A stretch of 64,000 nucleotides of DNA from Myxococcales bacterium (lineage in GTDB: Bacteria; Myxococcota_A; Polyangia; Haliangiales; Haliangiaceae): the NCBI GenBank assembly GCA_016707895.1, contig JADJGV010000037.1, positions 248,001 to 312,000 of the forward strand. The letters are read 5' to 3'. The notes under the pieces are model-generated. The model saw nothing but the letters and a program-made list of their open reading frames with translations. It made no database searches and was not told the DNA's origin. The position numbers were made by a program, and so were the translations under genes. Positions 27,825 to 37,257 of the stretch are shown piece by piece (position 1 is the stretch's first letter; every line of letters starts with the position of its first letter).

Positions 27825-30800
27825 ATGGCGAGTCCTGGCCGTGTCCTGCGCGTAATCCTCCTCACGGGTTGGCTGCTCGGCTGTCGCGACGAGCCGGCGC
27901 CGGTCGTGGCGCCGCCGCACACCGGGGCGCCGGCGCCCGCGGCGCTGGTCGCGCCGGACATCGGATCGGCGGCGCCGGTGTCGGTCGCCGCGCTCGATCG
28001 CCCGGTGAGCGCGGCGTTGCTCGGCGACGCGACGCTCCCGGTCGAGGCGCGCCTGCTGGTCCTGGCGGCGAATGGCAGCGAGCCCGAGCTGGGCGCGATC
28101 CGCGCGGCGCTCGACTTCCGCGGCGTGCCGTACGACGTCTTCGTCGCGACCCAGCAGCCAGCGCTGACCGCGAGCCGCCTGGGCACCGCCACCCACGGCC
28201 TGTACCAGGGCACGATCCTCACCAGCGCGGCGCTCGCGGTCGGCGGGGCCTCGACGCTGAGCGCCGCGGAGTGGGCGGCGCTGGCCGACTACGAGGCGAC
28301 GTTCTTGGTAAGGCGGGCGGTGCTCGCGGCGTGGCCCGATCCGGCGCTCGGCTTCGGCAGCTCGAGCCAGCGCGACACCACCGCCGCGCCGCTCGCCGTG
28401 ACCTGCACCGCGGCCGGCGCGGCGGTGTTCCGCGACGTCAACTGCGGCGCCGCGCAGCAGCTGAACGGCGACGTCGCGTACCTCGCCGCGCCGGTCGCCG
28501 GCGCGCCGCTGACACCGCTCTTGGCCGACGGCGCCGGCCACGCGCTCGCCGCGGTGCATCGGGGTGCCGACGGCCGCGAGTCCCTGCTGCTGCTGTTCCG
28601 GAACGATCCCAACCGGCTGCACTCGCTCCTCTTCCTGCACGGCGTCCTCGGCTGGGTCGCCGGTGGCGCGTACCTCGGCGAGCGGCGCATCGACCTGAGC
28701 GCGCAGGTCGACGATCTGTTCTTCGCCGGCGTGCTCACCAACGGGAGCAACTTCCGGATCGACGACCTCGACCTGCGGGCGGCGCGCGCGTGGCTGATGG
28801 CCCGGCGCGGCAACGCCCAGACGCCGGGGTTTCGGGTGTCGCTCGCCTTCAACGGCGCCGGCGCCACCAGCGGCGACGCGCTGACCGAGGAGGCGGTCGC
28901 CCAGAACGGCGACTGGTACTGGATCAACCACACCTGGGCCCACGCGGGGCTCGACGCGGCGAGCTTCGCCGCGGCCTACCCGGCGTTCGCCCAGAACGCG
29001 CAGCTCGCCGCGGATCTGCCGCTCGAGGGCTTCGACGTGCGCGACCTGGTCACGCCCAGCGTCTCCGGCCTGGTCAACGGCAACGCGATGCGGGCGGCGG
29101 CGGACCTCGGCATCCGCTACGCGGTGACCGACACCTCGATGCCGGGCTGCAACAACCCCACCCCCAACACCACGTTCTACGACGCGGTCGAGCCCCGCCT
29201 CCTCCTGGTCCCGCGCCGCCCGACCAACCTGTCGTGGAACGTGTCGACGCCGGCGGCGTGGGTCACCAGCTACAACGCGAACCACCGCGCCCAGTGGGGG
29301 CGGGACTCCACCTACGCCCAGGTGCTCGATCAGGAGGCCGACGTGCTGATCCACTACCTGCTGCGTGGCGAGGGCGATCCCTGGATGTTCCACCAGGCGA
29401 ACCTCCGCGCCTACGACGGCACGCACTCGCTGCTCGGCGACCTGCTCGACGCGACCTTGGCCAAGCTCGCGGCGCGCTCGCTGGTGCCGGTGGGCACCCC
29501 ACCGATGCACGCGATCGGCGCGCAGTTCGCCCGCCGCGCCAGCGCCGACACCGCTGGCGTGCGCGCCACGCTGTTCCGCGGTCGCGCGCTGGTCATCGAC
29601 GTCGCGCGCGCGACGCCCGTGTCGGTCACCGGGGTGCGCGCCGACGACGGCGAGGCCTACGGCGGCGACGTGATCGCGCGGATCGACGCGGTCCCCGGGA
29701 CCAGCGCGTGCGTGCCGCTCGACAGCGCCGGGCAGGGCTGCGCGCCGGCGCCGACCCGCGACGGTGGCGCCGGCACCGCGACCAGCCTGCCGATCGGCTA
29801 TTGCGACGCCAGCAGCTTGCCCCACGCGCCGCTGGTCGACGCGGGCCCGGCCGACGCCGCGCCGCCGGCCTTCGACGCTGGCGTGGCCGACGCCGCGCCG
29901 CCGGCGATCGACGCCGGGGTGGCCGGGACCACGATCGTGGCGATCGCGCGCGGCTCGGCGTGGCGCTATTGGGACCGCGGCGGCGATCTCGGCACCGGCT
30001 GGCGGGCGAGGAGCTTCGACGACGCGGCGTGGGGCAGCGGCGCCGGGCCGCTGGGGTACGGCGAGACCTACCTGCACGGCATCGTCGGCTGGGGGCCGAG
30101 CGCCACCAGCAAGTACCTCACGACCTACGTGCGGCGCGGCTTCGTCGTCGACGATCCCGCGGCGGTCACCGCGCTGCGCGGCGAGCTGATGTACGACGAC
30201 GGCGCGGTGGTGTACCTGAACGGCACCGAGCTGGGCCGGGTCGCGATGCCGGCGGGGGCGGTCACCGCCGCGACGCTGGCGTCGGGCAACGAGGCGAACA
30301 ACCTCTACGTGCCCTTCGACTGGAGCGCGGGCAAGGGCCTCCTGGTCGCCGGCGCCAACACCATCGCGGTCGAGGTCCACCAGGCCGGCGGGACCTCGAG
30401 CGACCTGGTGTTCGACCTGGCGCTGCGCCTGGACACCAGCGCCCCGCCGCCGCCGCCGCCGCCGCCCCCGCTCTCGGTCGGCGGCGTGCCGCGCGGCGCG
30501 ACCTGGACCTACTGGGACGACGGCGGCGACCAGGGCACCGCGTGGCGGACCCAGGCCAGCCCCGGGCCCGGCTGGGACACCGGCCTGGCGCCGCTCGGCT
30601 ACGGCGAGACCTACCTGCAGACGCCGGTGTCGTACGGTCCCAGCGCGGCGTCCAAGTACCTCACCACCTACTTCGTCACGTACTTCTCGCTGGCCGATCC
30701 CGCGGCGGTCGCGTCGATGCGCGGCGAGGCGATGTTCGACGACGGCTTCGTCGCGTACCTCAACGGCGTCGAGCTCGGGCGGGCGTCGATGCCGACCGGG

Positions 30801-31523
30801 GCGGTGACCGCGTCGACCCTGGCGCTGGGCAGCGAGGCGAACGCCACCTACGCGACGCTCGACTGGAGCGCGCGGACGAACCTGCTGGTCGCCGGCACCA
30901 ACACCCTCGCGGTCGAGGTGCACCAGGCCGGCGCGACCTCGAGCGACCTGGTGTTCGATCTGGCGCTGCTCCTCGCGGCCGCGCCGCCGCCACCGCCGCC
31001 GCCACCGGTCACCGTCGGCGGCGTGCCGCGCGGGGCGACCTGGAGCTACTGGGACGGCGGCGGCGATCAAGGCACCGCGTGGCGGACCCAGGCCACCCCC
31101 GGCGCTGGCTGGCACACCGGCGCGGCGCCGCTCGGCTACGGCGAGAGCTACCTGCAGACCACCGTCGCCTACGGCCCGAGCGCGTCGAACAAGTACCTCA
31201 CGACGTACTTCGTCACGTCCTTCGCGGTCGTGGACCCGGCTGCGGTGACCGCGCTGGTCGGCGAGGCGATCTACGACGACGGCTTCGTCGCGTACCTCAA
31301 CGGCGTCGAGCTCGGCCGCGCGTCGATGCCGGCGGGGCCGATCACCGCCACCACGCTGGCCCCCGGATACGAGACCGGCGACAACTACGCGACCATCGAC
31401 TGGACCGCGGGCAAGGGCCTGCTGGTGGCCGGCCCCAACGTCCTCGCCGTCGAGGTCCACCAGGCCAGCGGCAGCTCGAGCGATCTCACCTTCGATCTGG
31501 CGTTGCGGGTGTCGGCGCCATGA
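27825..31523 (+). CDS. Agd3-like (CE18-type) polysaccharide deacetylase lipoprotein with three C-terminal modules
   Basis: 1232-aa surface lipoprotein (lipobox WLLGC). The N-terminal domain (about 75-250) resembles the CBM87-like part of Aspergillus Agd3: ARLLVLAANGSEPELGAIRAA and GVPYDVFVATQQP. The deacetylase core follows with the metal-binding pair in IDLSAQVDDLFF (D296, D297) and the His pair in INHTWAHAGLD (H369, H373), the CE18 arrangement. Agd3 partly deacetylates galactosaminogalactan; a similar amino-sugar substrate is inferred. Three related beta-sandwich modules (about 705-865, 884-1050, 1063-1232) carry WxYWDxGGDxGTxWR, GYGE-YLQ, VYLNGTELGR and AVEVHQAG, separated by polyproline linkers. 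ATG 27825; stop overlaps the next reading frame (ATGA). Confidence 0.8.
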   Translation: MASPGRVLRVILLTGWLLGCRDEPAPVVAPPHTGAPAPAALVAPDIGSAAPVSVAALDRPVSAALLGDATLPVEARLLVLAANGSEPELGAIRAALDFRGVPYDVFVATQQPALTASRLGTATHGLYQGTILTSAALAVGGASTLSAAEWAALADYEATFLVRRAVLAAWPDPALGFGSSSQRDTTAAPLAVTCTAAGAAVFRDVNCGAAQQLNGDVAYLAAPVAGAPLTPLLADGAGHALAAVHRGADGRESLLLLFRNDPNRLHSLLFLHGVLGWVAGGAYLGERRIDLSAQVDDLFFAGVLTNGSNFRIDDLDLRAARAWLMARRGNAQTPGFRVSLAFNGAGATSGDALTEEAVAQNGDWYWINHTWAHAGLDAASFAAAYPAFAQNAQLAADLPLEGFDVRDLVTPSVSGLVNGNAMRAAADLGIRYAVTDTSMPGCNNPTPNTTFYDAVEPRLLLVPRRPTNLSWNVSTPAAWVTSYNANHRAQWGRDSTYAQVLDQEADVLIHYLLRGEGDPWMFHQANLRAYDGTHSLLGDLLDATLAKLAARSLVPVGTPPMHAIGAQFARRASADTAGVRATLFRGRALVIDVARATPVSVTGVRADDGEAYGGDVIARIDAVPGTSACVPLDSAGQGCAPAPTRDGGAGTATSLPIGYCDASSLPHAPLVDAGPADAAPPAFDAGVADAAPPAIDAGVAGTTIVAIARGSAWRYWDRGGDLGTGWRARSFDDAAWGSGAGPLGYGETYLHGIVGWGPSATSKYLTTYVRRGFVVDDPAAVTALRGELMYDDGAVVYLNGTELGRVAMPAGAVTAATLASGNEANNLYVPFDWSAGKGLLVAGANTIAVEVHQAGGTSSDLVFDLALRLDTSAPPPPPPPPPLSVGGVPRGATWTYWDDGGDQGTAWRTQASPGPGWDTGLAPLGYGETYLQTPVSYGPSAASKYLTTYFVTYFSLADPAAVASMRGEAMFDDGFVAYLNGVELGRASMPTGAVTASTLALGSEANATYATLDWSARTNLLVAGTNTLAVEVHQAGATSSDLVFDLALLLAAAPPPPPPPPVTVGGVPRGATWSYWDGGGDQGTAWRTQATPGAGWHTGAAPLGYGESYLQTTVAYGPSASNKYLTTYFVTSFAVVDPAAVTALVGEAIYDDGFVAYLNGVELGRASMPAGPITATTLAPGYETGDNYATIDWTAGKGLLVAGPNVLAVEVHQASGSSSDLTFDLALRVSAP
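29940..31507. repeat. Triplicated module, about 540-bp direct repeats
   Basis: Three in-frame copies of a module of about 180 codons. Corresponding points are 543 bases apart between copies 1 and 2 (gacgac at 30195 and 30738) and 537 apart between copies 2 and 3 (30738 and 31275). Copies 2 and 3 share long identical stretches, implying recent duplication or gene conversion; copy 1 is more diverged. Confidence 0.85.
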
Positions 31524-31570
31524 CGGGGTCGTCGTCGCCCGGTGGCGCGGTGGGTGCATGTCCGGGCCGC

Positions 31571-32638
31571 ATGCACCTCATGCCCTGGCTATTCGCGGCG
31601 GCGCTGGCGAGCGCGTGCACCGCCGAGTCGCCCCCCCCGATCGCAGCCTGCGGCGCCCTGGCCGCGGGGCGCACGGTCACGCCGGGGGGGCCGCCCGCCC
31701 TCGCCGACGTCTGGGTCGGCCCGTCGATCGTCGTGGCGGTCGGCGCGGCCGGCACCGTCGGCGTGCGCGACGACGCGCGCGCCGCGTGGTGCTGGACGGT
31801 GGTCGACGCCGCGACCGACTGGCGCGCGGTGTGGGGCAGCGGCGACGACGACGTCTGGCTGGTCGGCACGGCGGGCGCGGTGGTGCACTACGACGGCACG
31901 GCCTTCACGCCGGTCGCGGTCGGCGCCACCGCCGCGCTCGCCGGCGTCTGGGGCACCGGACAGGACGACGTCTGGCTGGTCGGCGCCGCCGGCACCGTGC
32001 GTCACTTCGACGGCGCGGCCTGGGCCAGCCACGACCTCGCGGCCGATCAGACGCTGCTGGCGGTGTGGAGCGCGTCGAGCGACGACGTCTGGATCGCCGG
32101 CACCGAGCCGGCGCCGTACCCCGGCAACCCTTCGTACGACGGCAGCTCCGGGATCGTCTATCGCTGGGCGCCGACCACCGCGACGTGGGGGCTCGAGCTA
32201 CGCGACACCCGCTATTACGGCGTCGCCAGCTTCTTGGCGCTGCACGGCAGCGACGGCGCCAACCTCTGGGCGGTCGGCGTCGATCACCCGGCGGGCGCCG
32301 CGTGCGGGATCGCCGGCCTGGCGCGCCGCGACGGCGCGGCGTGGGCCGAGGTCGCCGGCGCGCCGACCGAGTGCAGCACGCTCGCCGACGTCGCCGCCGG
32401 GGCGCCCGGCGCCACCGACGGGGCGTGGGTGGTCGGCAGCCGCGAGCCGGGGCGCGCCGCGAGCGGCACCTCGAAGTACGCCGGCGGCGTGTGGACCTAC
32501 TACAGCGGCGACGCGATCACCGACCACCTGATCGCCATCGCCTACCGCGGCGACCGCATGTGGGCGATCGGCCGCGACGACGCCGGCGACCCGAAGATCA
32601 TCCGCTGGGACGGCGCGGGCTGGATCGCGGAAGAGTGA
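31571..32638 (+). CDS. Beta-propeller-like lipoprotein
   Basis: 355-aa putative surface lipoprotein, lipobox LASAC after MHLMPWLFAAA. The mature protein consists of repeated blades of about 45 residues with the pattern (W)SGDDDVWLVGTAGAVVHYDG, TGQDDVWLVGAAGTVRHFDG, SSDDVWIAGTEP, a motif common in myxobacterial secreted propeller proteins. ATG 31571 is chosen because it places the lipobox correctly; an ATG at 31520 overlapping the deacetylase stop (ATGA) would add 17 residues and may couple translation. It probably binds sugars or proteins at the surface and is cotranscribed with the deacetylase. No enzymatic motif. Confidence 0.8.
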   Translation: MHLMPWLFAAALASACTAESPPPIAACGALAAGRTVTPGGPPALADVWVGPSIVVAVGAAGTVGVRDDARAAWCWTVVDAATDWRAVWGSGDDDVWLVGTAGAVVHYDGTAFTPVAVGATAALAGVWGTGQDDVWLVGAAGTVRHFDGAAWASHDLAADQTLLAVWSASSDDVWIAGTEPAPYPGNPSYDGSSGIVYRWAPTTATWGLELRDTRYYGVASFLALHGSDGANLWAVGVDHPAGAACGIAGLARRDGAAWAEVAGAPTECSTLADVAAGAPGATDGAWVVGSREPGRAASGTSKYAGGVWTYYSGDAITDHLIAIAYRGDRMWAIGRDDAGDPKIIRWDGAGWIAEE

Positions 32639-32711
32639 CCATCTGCCCGGCTCGACGAGCGGATGGCGTGATCGCGAAGGTCGGTGCGCGCGTCGGCGCG
32701 GACCCTCCGGT

Positions 32712-33014
32712 TCAGGCCTGCGCGGTGGCCGCTGGCGCGCGGGCGCCCAGCCAGACGTGGACCTCGTGCGCGCCGGCGACGCCGGGGTCGAGGTGGACGC
32801 GGTCGGCGTCGAGCGGCGCGCCGTCGAGCGTCATCCGCGCGACCCCGCGCGCGACGCGGTCGGGGTTCTCGACCACGACGTGGACCTGCTGTCGTCCCAC
32901 GTGCACCCAGGCCTCGAACCCGCTCCAGGTCGGCGGGATGCAGGGCGCGATGCGGAGGCCGCCCGCGGCGCGCTGGATCCCGAGGATCGCCTCGACGCCC
33001 AGGCGCCACATCCG
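32712..33014 (-). pseudogene. Relic of a GH94 glycoside phosphorylase (C-terminus)
   Basis: About 100 residues match the end of the GH94 cellobiose/chitobiose phosphorylase family: GVEAILGIQRAAGGLRIAPC, IPPTWSGFEAWVHVG, VENPDRVARGVARMTLDG, HEVHVWLGARAP. The catalytic (alpha/alpha)6 barrel that should precede it is missing; upstream sequence (to about 33173) is split across frames with only short protein-like bits. This is therefore a 3' remnant of a deleted gene. A short independent protein starting at about 33173 is possible but unlikely. Confidence 0.6.
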
Positions 33015-33215
33015 CGAACGGCGAGCGGCCGATCGCGACGAGGATGTGGTGGTCTCCGAGGTCGCGGTCGTCGAGGTGCCGGCTCGATGTGGCGGCGCCC
33101 ATGCGCGCGTGCGGAGCACGAAGCGCACCAGTCGGCGGTGCACGTCAGCCAGCGCAACCTCGACGACATGCACGCCGAGCTCGCGGCGGCGACGGCGCCG
33201 TAGCGCCGCGAGGCG

Positions 33216-34052
33216 TTAGCCGGTCGCGTAGAGGACGTGCGCGATCTTGGTGACGCCGTCGGCGAGGCGCCGCTTCGCCTCGGGCACCGCGGCGTCGACG
33301 CGCGCCTCGTACGCGGCGCGGAACGACGCCAGGATCGCCTTGTCGCGGCGCTCGCACGCGGCGAACTCGTCGGGCGGGTACTGGTCCCAGCGCGGGATCA
33401 ACGGCCGGCCCAGCACCATCACGTGGGCGATGCCGGTGGCGGCGAGCTGGTCGCGGTACCAGCGCTCGGCCTCCTGGCCGGGGATGAAGAAGCCGGCTTC
33501 GAGCAGGCTGTCTTCGAGGATCGTGCGCTCGTCGCCCTGGACGTTGAGCGTGTCGATGATCAGGTGGCCGGCCGGGCGGAGACCGCGTTCGAAGGACCGC
33601 GCCGCGCGGCGCTGCACGTCGGGCGGGAGCTGGGAGAAGGCGCGGCAGTTGATCACCACGTCGAACCCGCCGTCGGGTGGATCGCGCGTGAAGTCCTGAC
33701 GCCGCGCGACGAACGAGCCCCGGGTCGGGACGAGCTGGTTCGCGTCGGTGAAGGCCTTCCAGTCTCGCGCGATGCGGGCGGCGGGCTTGGCCGCGAGCGC
33801 CGTCTGCCAGCCGATCGCGAACGGCGAGATGTCGGTCACGGTCACGCGGCAGCCGAGCGCTGCGTACAGCGCGGGGCCCGGGTCCACGCCGCAGCCCGGG
33901 ACCCACAGCCGGCCGCCTTCGCGCAGCACCATCGGCGCGAAGCGGAGGCTCTCGATGTCGTCCGCGCTCCGGGGCGCGCCGCGCGCCTGCGAGCGCAGGT
34001 AGCGATCCCACGCGTCGACGTCGTTCCAGTCCTCGGGTGGGTGCGGCGGCAC
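33216..34052 (-). CDS. SAM-dependent methyltransferase
   Basis: 278-aa class I methyltransferase. Motif I is LWVPGCGVDPGPALYAALG (residues 49-67), followed by the acidic end of strand 2 in VTVTDISPFAIGWQTALAAK and motif IV-like FDVVINCRAFSQLPPD. The N-terminus MPPHPPEDWNDVDAWDRYL is like TPMT/thiopurine-type or WD-type small-molecule methyltransferases. The last third (RWYRDQLAATGIAHVMVLG) is helical. ATG 34052 fits. It is monocistronic; its substrate cannot be inferred from neighbours. Confidence 0.8.
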   Translation of the reverse strand: MPPHPPEDWNDVDAWDRYLRSQARGAPRSADDIESLRFAPMVLREGGRLWVPGCGVDPGPALYAALGCRVTVTDISPFAIGWQTALAAKPAARIARDWKAFTDANQLVPTRGSFVARRQDFTRDPPDGGFDVVINCRAFSQLPPDVQRRAARSFERGLRPAGHLIIDTLNVQGDERTILEDSLLEAGFFIPGQEAERWYRDQLAATGIAHVMVLGRPLIPRWDQYPPDEFAACERRDKAILASFRAAYEARVDAAVPEAKRRLADGVTKIAHVLYATG

Positions 34053-34120
34053 GGTGTTCCTGAGCGGCGACCGTCAGGCCTGCGCCGGCTCGCGCGAGGA
34101 TACCCAGGAGCGCGCGGGGG

Positions 34121-35629
34121 TCACGGGATCTCGACCTCCCCAGTCTCCTTCGAGATCGGGCCCTCGCTCCCGGGCGTCCCACGGGTGCCCGCGCGGGCGG
34201 CGTCGGTCGCCTCGGAGGGGGCGCCGCCGGCGCCCCCGCGCGACGCCGCCTTCAGGTTGTAGGCTTCGACCGACGGATCGACGATCACCGTGATGACGCC
34301 CCCGTCGCCGCCGTTGCCGCCGTTGGAGCCATCGGCGGTCGCGCCGTACGCGCGCGGGACCCCGTAGCCGCCCTTGCCGCCGGTGGTGACGACGTCGACC
34401 AGCGCCGACGCGCTCGCCGTGAAGGTCTCCTTCCGGTCCTGGCAGGAGAGCCGGTAGCGCAGGAGCTGTTCGCCGCTGCGGGTGCGCACGCCGGTCGACG
34501 CGATCTCGACCGTGAGCGCCGGGCCATCGTCGCCGCGGCGGCCGGTGAAGTTCATCGCGCCTTGCCAGTCGGTGTCGACGCCGTTCGCGCCCGCGGCGCC
34601 GGTGCACGCGAAGCGGTGCTCGTCGGCGAAGCTGAACGCGATCTCGCCCGTCTCGGCGCCGATCGATGCGTCGTCCTGCGCGTGCACCTCGACGGTCATC
34701 TTGTAGTCACCGGTGAGGACCTCGGCGGTGAACAGCTCGCGGAAGATCGATTCGTCGTTGCGGATGACCATCGAGGTGCCATCCGCGAGCCGCGCGGTCA
34801 CCTTGATCCAGACCGGGTCGGTCGGGCTGTTGCCGCCGGCGGTCGCGGTGATCGACGCGATGTTGCCGCGCGCGCGCGCGAGCTTGGCTTCCCGCTCGAG
34901 CCGCGCCGCCTCCGCCTCCGCTTGTGCCTCGGCCTCCCACCCCGCCTCCTCCTTGGCCTTCGCCGCCAGCTGGATCGCTTCGTCGTGCGCCCGCATCGCG
35001 AGGCGCGCGATCTGCTCTCGGGCGTCGTTGTAGCTGAAGAGCTTCGAGCGGTGTCCGTCGGCGTTCAGGCTCCGGAGCTTGGCCTGGGCGTCGCCCCGGG
35101 CGCAGACGTAGTTGAAGAACATGTCGCCCTCGGTCACGTCGAAGCTCGCGAACACGTACACCAGGTCGTCGAGCAGGACCACGGCGGGGCGCTCGGTGCC
35201 GGTGTCCCGGTCGAAGGTCTTCTTGCACTCGACCTCGCAGTCCAGGTACGTCGGGCCCAGGCTGTAGCCGTTGAGCGGCGGGAACTCGAACTCGGTGAGG
35301 CGGTACTCGCGCCGCCGCCCCGAGGCATCGATCTCGGTGACCGCGTGCTCGTCGATGGCGAACGTGGTCTCGCGCTCGGTCGGCTCGAGGTCGTCCGGGA
35401 CCACGCCGCCGACCTGTTTGATCTGGGAGATGTCGGCGTCGCGGCACCGGTAGACCGTCGGCTCGGCCGGGAACCGCCGCGCCAGCTCGACCTGGGTCGC
35501 GGGCGGCGCGGTCGGGTCGCCTTCGGCGGGCGTCGTCTGCTTGGCCGACCGCGGGCAGCCGGTGACGAGCGCCGCGACGAGCGTGGCCGCGACCAGGACC
35601 ACCACACGTGCCACCTGCCGGTGTTGCAT
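34121..35629 (-). CDS. Lipoprotein with coiled segment and Gly-rich tail
   Basis: 502-aa putative lipoprotein (lipobox VTGC after MQHRQVARVVVLVAATLVA). The middle has an Ala/Glu-rich helical stretch (EAEAQAEAEAARLEREAKLA) likely to be a coiled coil. It is followed by a beta domain (IASITATAGGNSPTDPVWIK, MTVEVHAQDDASIGAETG) and a C-terminal Gly/Asn-rich tail (GSNGGNGGDGGVITVIVDPS, then SRGGAGGAPSEATDAARAG) resembling the Gly-rich lipoprotein at 20900. Four or more Cys lie in the N-terminal part (YLDCEVECKK). ATG 35629 chosen for the signal peptide. No family recognised; probably an outer-surface structural protein. Confidence 0.75.
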   Translation of the reverse strand: MQHRQVARVVVLVAATLVAALVTGCPRSAKQTTPAEGDPTAPPATQVELARRFPAEPTVYRCRDADISQIKQVGGVVPDDLEPTERETTFAIDEHAVTEIDASGRRREYRLTEFEFPPLNGYSLGPTYLDCEVECKKTFDRDTGTERPAVVLLDDLVYVFASFDVTEGDMFFNYVCARGDAQAKLRSLNADGHRSKLFSYNDAREQIARLAMRAHDEAIQLAAKAKEEAGWEAEAQAEAEAARLEREAKLARARGNIASITATAGGNSPTDPVWIKVTARLADGTSMVIRNDESIFRELFTAEVLTGDYKMTVEVHAQDDASIGAETGEIAFSFADEHRFACTGAAGANGVDTDWQGAMNFTGRRGDDGPALTVEIASTGVRTRSGEQLLRYRLSCQDRKETFTASASALVDVVTTGGKGGYGVPRAYGATADGSNGGNGGDGGVITVIVDPSVEAYNLKAASRGGAGGAPSEATDAARAGTRGTPGSEGPISKETGEVEIP

Positions 35630-35846
35630 AGGGCATGGTATCAGGCCCGTCGTCGGGCGCACCAGCCCGGGCGGTCGCGCCGTCCGCCACGCGGCCGGCG
35701 CCTTCGACTCCGCGGGCGCGCGGGGCTCCGCTGCGGACTCCACGGCGGCGGCCGTCCGCGGCACGCGGATCGCGAACGTGGCGAGACCGGCTGCGGCCGT
35801 GGGTTGGTGTTATCTTCGCGACGCGATCGCCGGGGGCGATCGTCTC

Positions 35847-36530
35847 ATGCCCGCCGCCCAGGCCTGGACGCTGACCTACGCCGACGGCGCCGCCAACCGG
35901 TACCGGCTGGTCACTGACGGCCGCGAGGTCGCGTTCGTGTACGAGCCGGTGACGCCTGCGCGCAGCTCGAGCGGCCTCTACAGCGGCGGGCCGCCACGGC
36001 GCGCGCGCCTGGCGTACGACGACGCGCGACTCGCGCCGCTGTGGCCGGCGGTCGACGCCGCGCTCGCCACGGGCGCACCGGCCGGCCCGCGCGCCAAGGG
36101 TACCGGCGCCCTCGAGTTGAGCCGCGGCGGCGCCACTCGCGCGGCCGTGGTCCACGGTCCGGCCCAGCGCGCGCTCGAGGCGGTCCTGGCGGCGATCGAG
36201 GACGACGCCGTCGATCCAGACCTCGCCGGCGCCGCCGCCCGGACGGCGCAGGACCACCGCGTCCGTTGGACCATGCCCGCCGACGCACCGCCCGGCGCGC
36301 GCGCGGTCGTGCTGGCCGCGATCCGCGCCCAGCTTGGCTGGCCCACACTCACGATCAGTCAGGACGAGGCCGTCGCCGTCGACCACGTGCGCGCGACCGC
36401 CACAGGCTGGAGCGCGGACTTCCGCTACACGCTCGACCGCGACTTCGCGAGCCAGTACGACCAGACCGATAGCTGGACCGGCACCTGCTCCGTCGACCTC
36501 CGCCGCGGCGACCCGCCTGATGGGCAATGA
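35847..36530 (+). CDS. Hypothetical protein, 227 aa
   Basis: Soluble protein without signal peptide; begins MPAAQAWTLTYADGAANRYR and reads as a mix of beta strands and helices (RYRLVTDGREVAFVYEPV, RAALEAVLAAIEDD-like helix near 125). No motif recognised. ATG 35847 is the first in-frame Met with a reasonable context; the region upstream to the divergent lipoprotein (217 bases) is intergenic and contains a possible -10-like TATCTT near 35812. A short frame overlapping its stop (ATGA, 36527) may be a coupled downstream gene. Confidence 0.6.
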   Translation: MPAAQAWTLTYADGAANRYRLVTDGREVAFVYEPVTPARSSSGLYSGGPPRRARLAYDDARLAPLWPAVDAALATGAPAGPRAKGTGALELSRGGATRAAVVHGPAQRALEAVLAAIEDDAVDPDLAGAAARTAQDHRVRWTMPADAPPGARAVVLAAIRAQLGWPTLTISQDEAVAVDHVRATATGWSADFRYTLDRDFASQYDQTDSWTGTCSVDLRRGDPPDGQ

Positions 36531-36766
36531 CCGCGCGGTTGGAGTGCGATTCGCTGGCCGCGGATCCCGCTCGCGTCTCGTCGCCGGCCGATCGTGTCGT
36601 AGCGTCCACGCAGCGGACGCGCCTGATCGAGCGGTTCCCGTCGCGTCGGGCCATGACCGACGACGCGGGCGGAGCGGAACTCGAAGTTGTGCTCCTCGAC
36701 CCGGTTCATCTCGACGAGGCAGACCCACTCATCTGGAATCATCGACGAGGCATGCGCGCACCGTAG
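36527..36766 (+). CDS. Possible small protein overlapping the upstream stop
   Basis: 79-aa frame starting at ATG 36527, overlapping the previous stop by 4 bases (ATGA). It reads MTARLECDSLAADPARVSSP and ELEVVLLDPVHLDEADPLIW with no recognised domain. The region 36531-36853 otherwise holds only this and a 105-aa minus-strand frame (beginning MIPDEWVCLVEMNRVEEHN near 36740); I cannot decide which, if either, is real. Confidence 0.3.
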   Translation: MTARLECDSLAADPARVSSPADRVVASTQRTRLIERFPSRRAMTDDAGGAELEVVLLDPVHLDEADPLIWNHRRGMRAP

Positions 36767-36853
36767 ATCTGGAACGCCGCGCGCCGGTGCCCCGGGCCCG
36801 CCGCGCCCGCGAGTCGTTCGAACGACCTGGTCGGCGAAGATCCCGATCGTGCG

Positions 36854-37198
36854 ATGAGCAGCTACGCTGGGATCGTGGCGGTCGAGGAACAGCTCGAGAT
36901 TCCATCCAAGGCGGTTCCCGCCGCGTGCGAGCGGAAGCTCGCCAGCGCCGAGCGCAGGCTGCGCGGCGCGATTGCACGAGAGGTGCCGCGCGCGCAGTTG
37001 GTCGCCGACGCCGAACGTGTTCGGCGCGCCCACCTGGGCGTCGTCAAGGCGCGGATCCAGGCTGCCGCGTTCCCCGCCGAGCTCGAGGACGTCCAGGGCG
37101 AGCACTTCCTGCGCAACCTCACGGCAGCCGGCCGCGGCTGGAGGGAGGCGTCGGTCGACGAGATCATCGCTCGCTACGCGGCGAAGCAGCGAGGCTGA
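36854..37198 (+). CDS. Small helical hypothetical protein
   Basis: 114-aa soluble protein, predicted mostly alpha-helical (CERKLASAERRLRGAIAREV, AELEDVQGEHFLRNLTAAG, SVDEIIARYAAKQRG). No family recognised. It is plus strand and converges with the DUF4272-like gene 59 bases downstream. ATG 36854 begins the coherent frame. Size and charge would fit a small DNA- or protein-binding factor, but nothing proves it. Confidence 0.5.
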   Translation: MSSYAGIVAVEEQLEIPSKAVPAACERKLASAERRLRGAIAREVPRAQLVADAERVRRAHLGVVKARIQAAAFPAELEDVQGEHFLRNLTAAGRGWREASVDEIIARYAAKQRG

Positions 37199-37257
37199 CC
37201 GGCACCATCCTGTGTGATCGGCCCTGGTCGGCCCGGCGCGGCCGTGCGTCCTGGACG

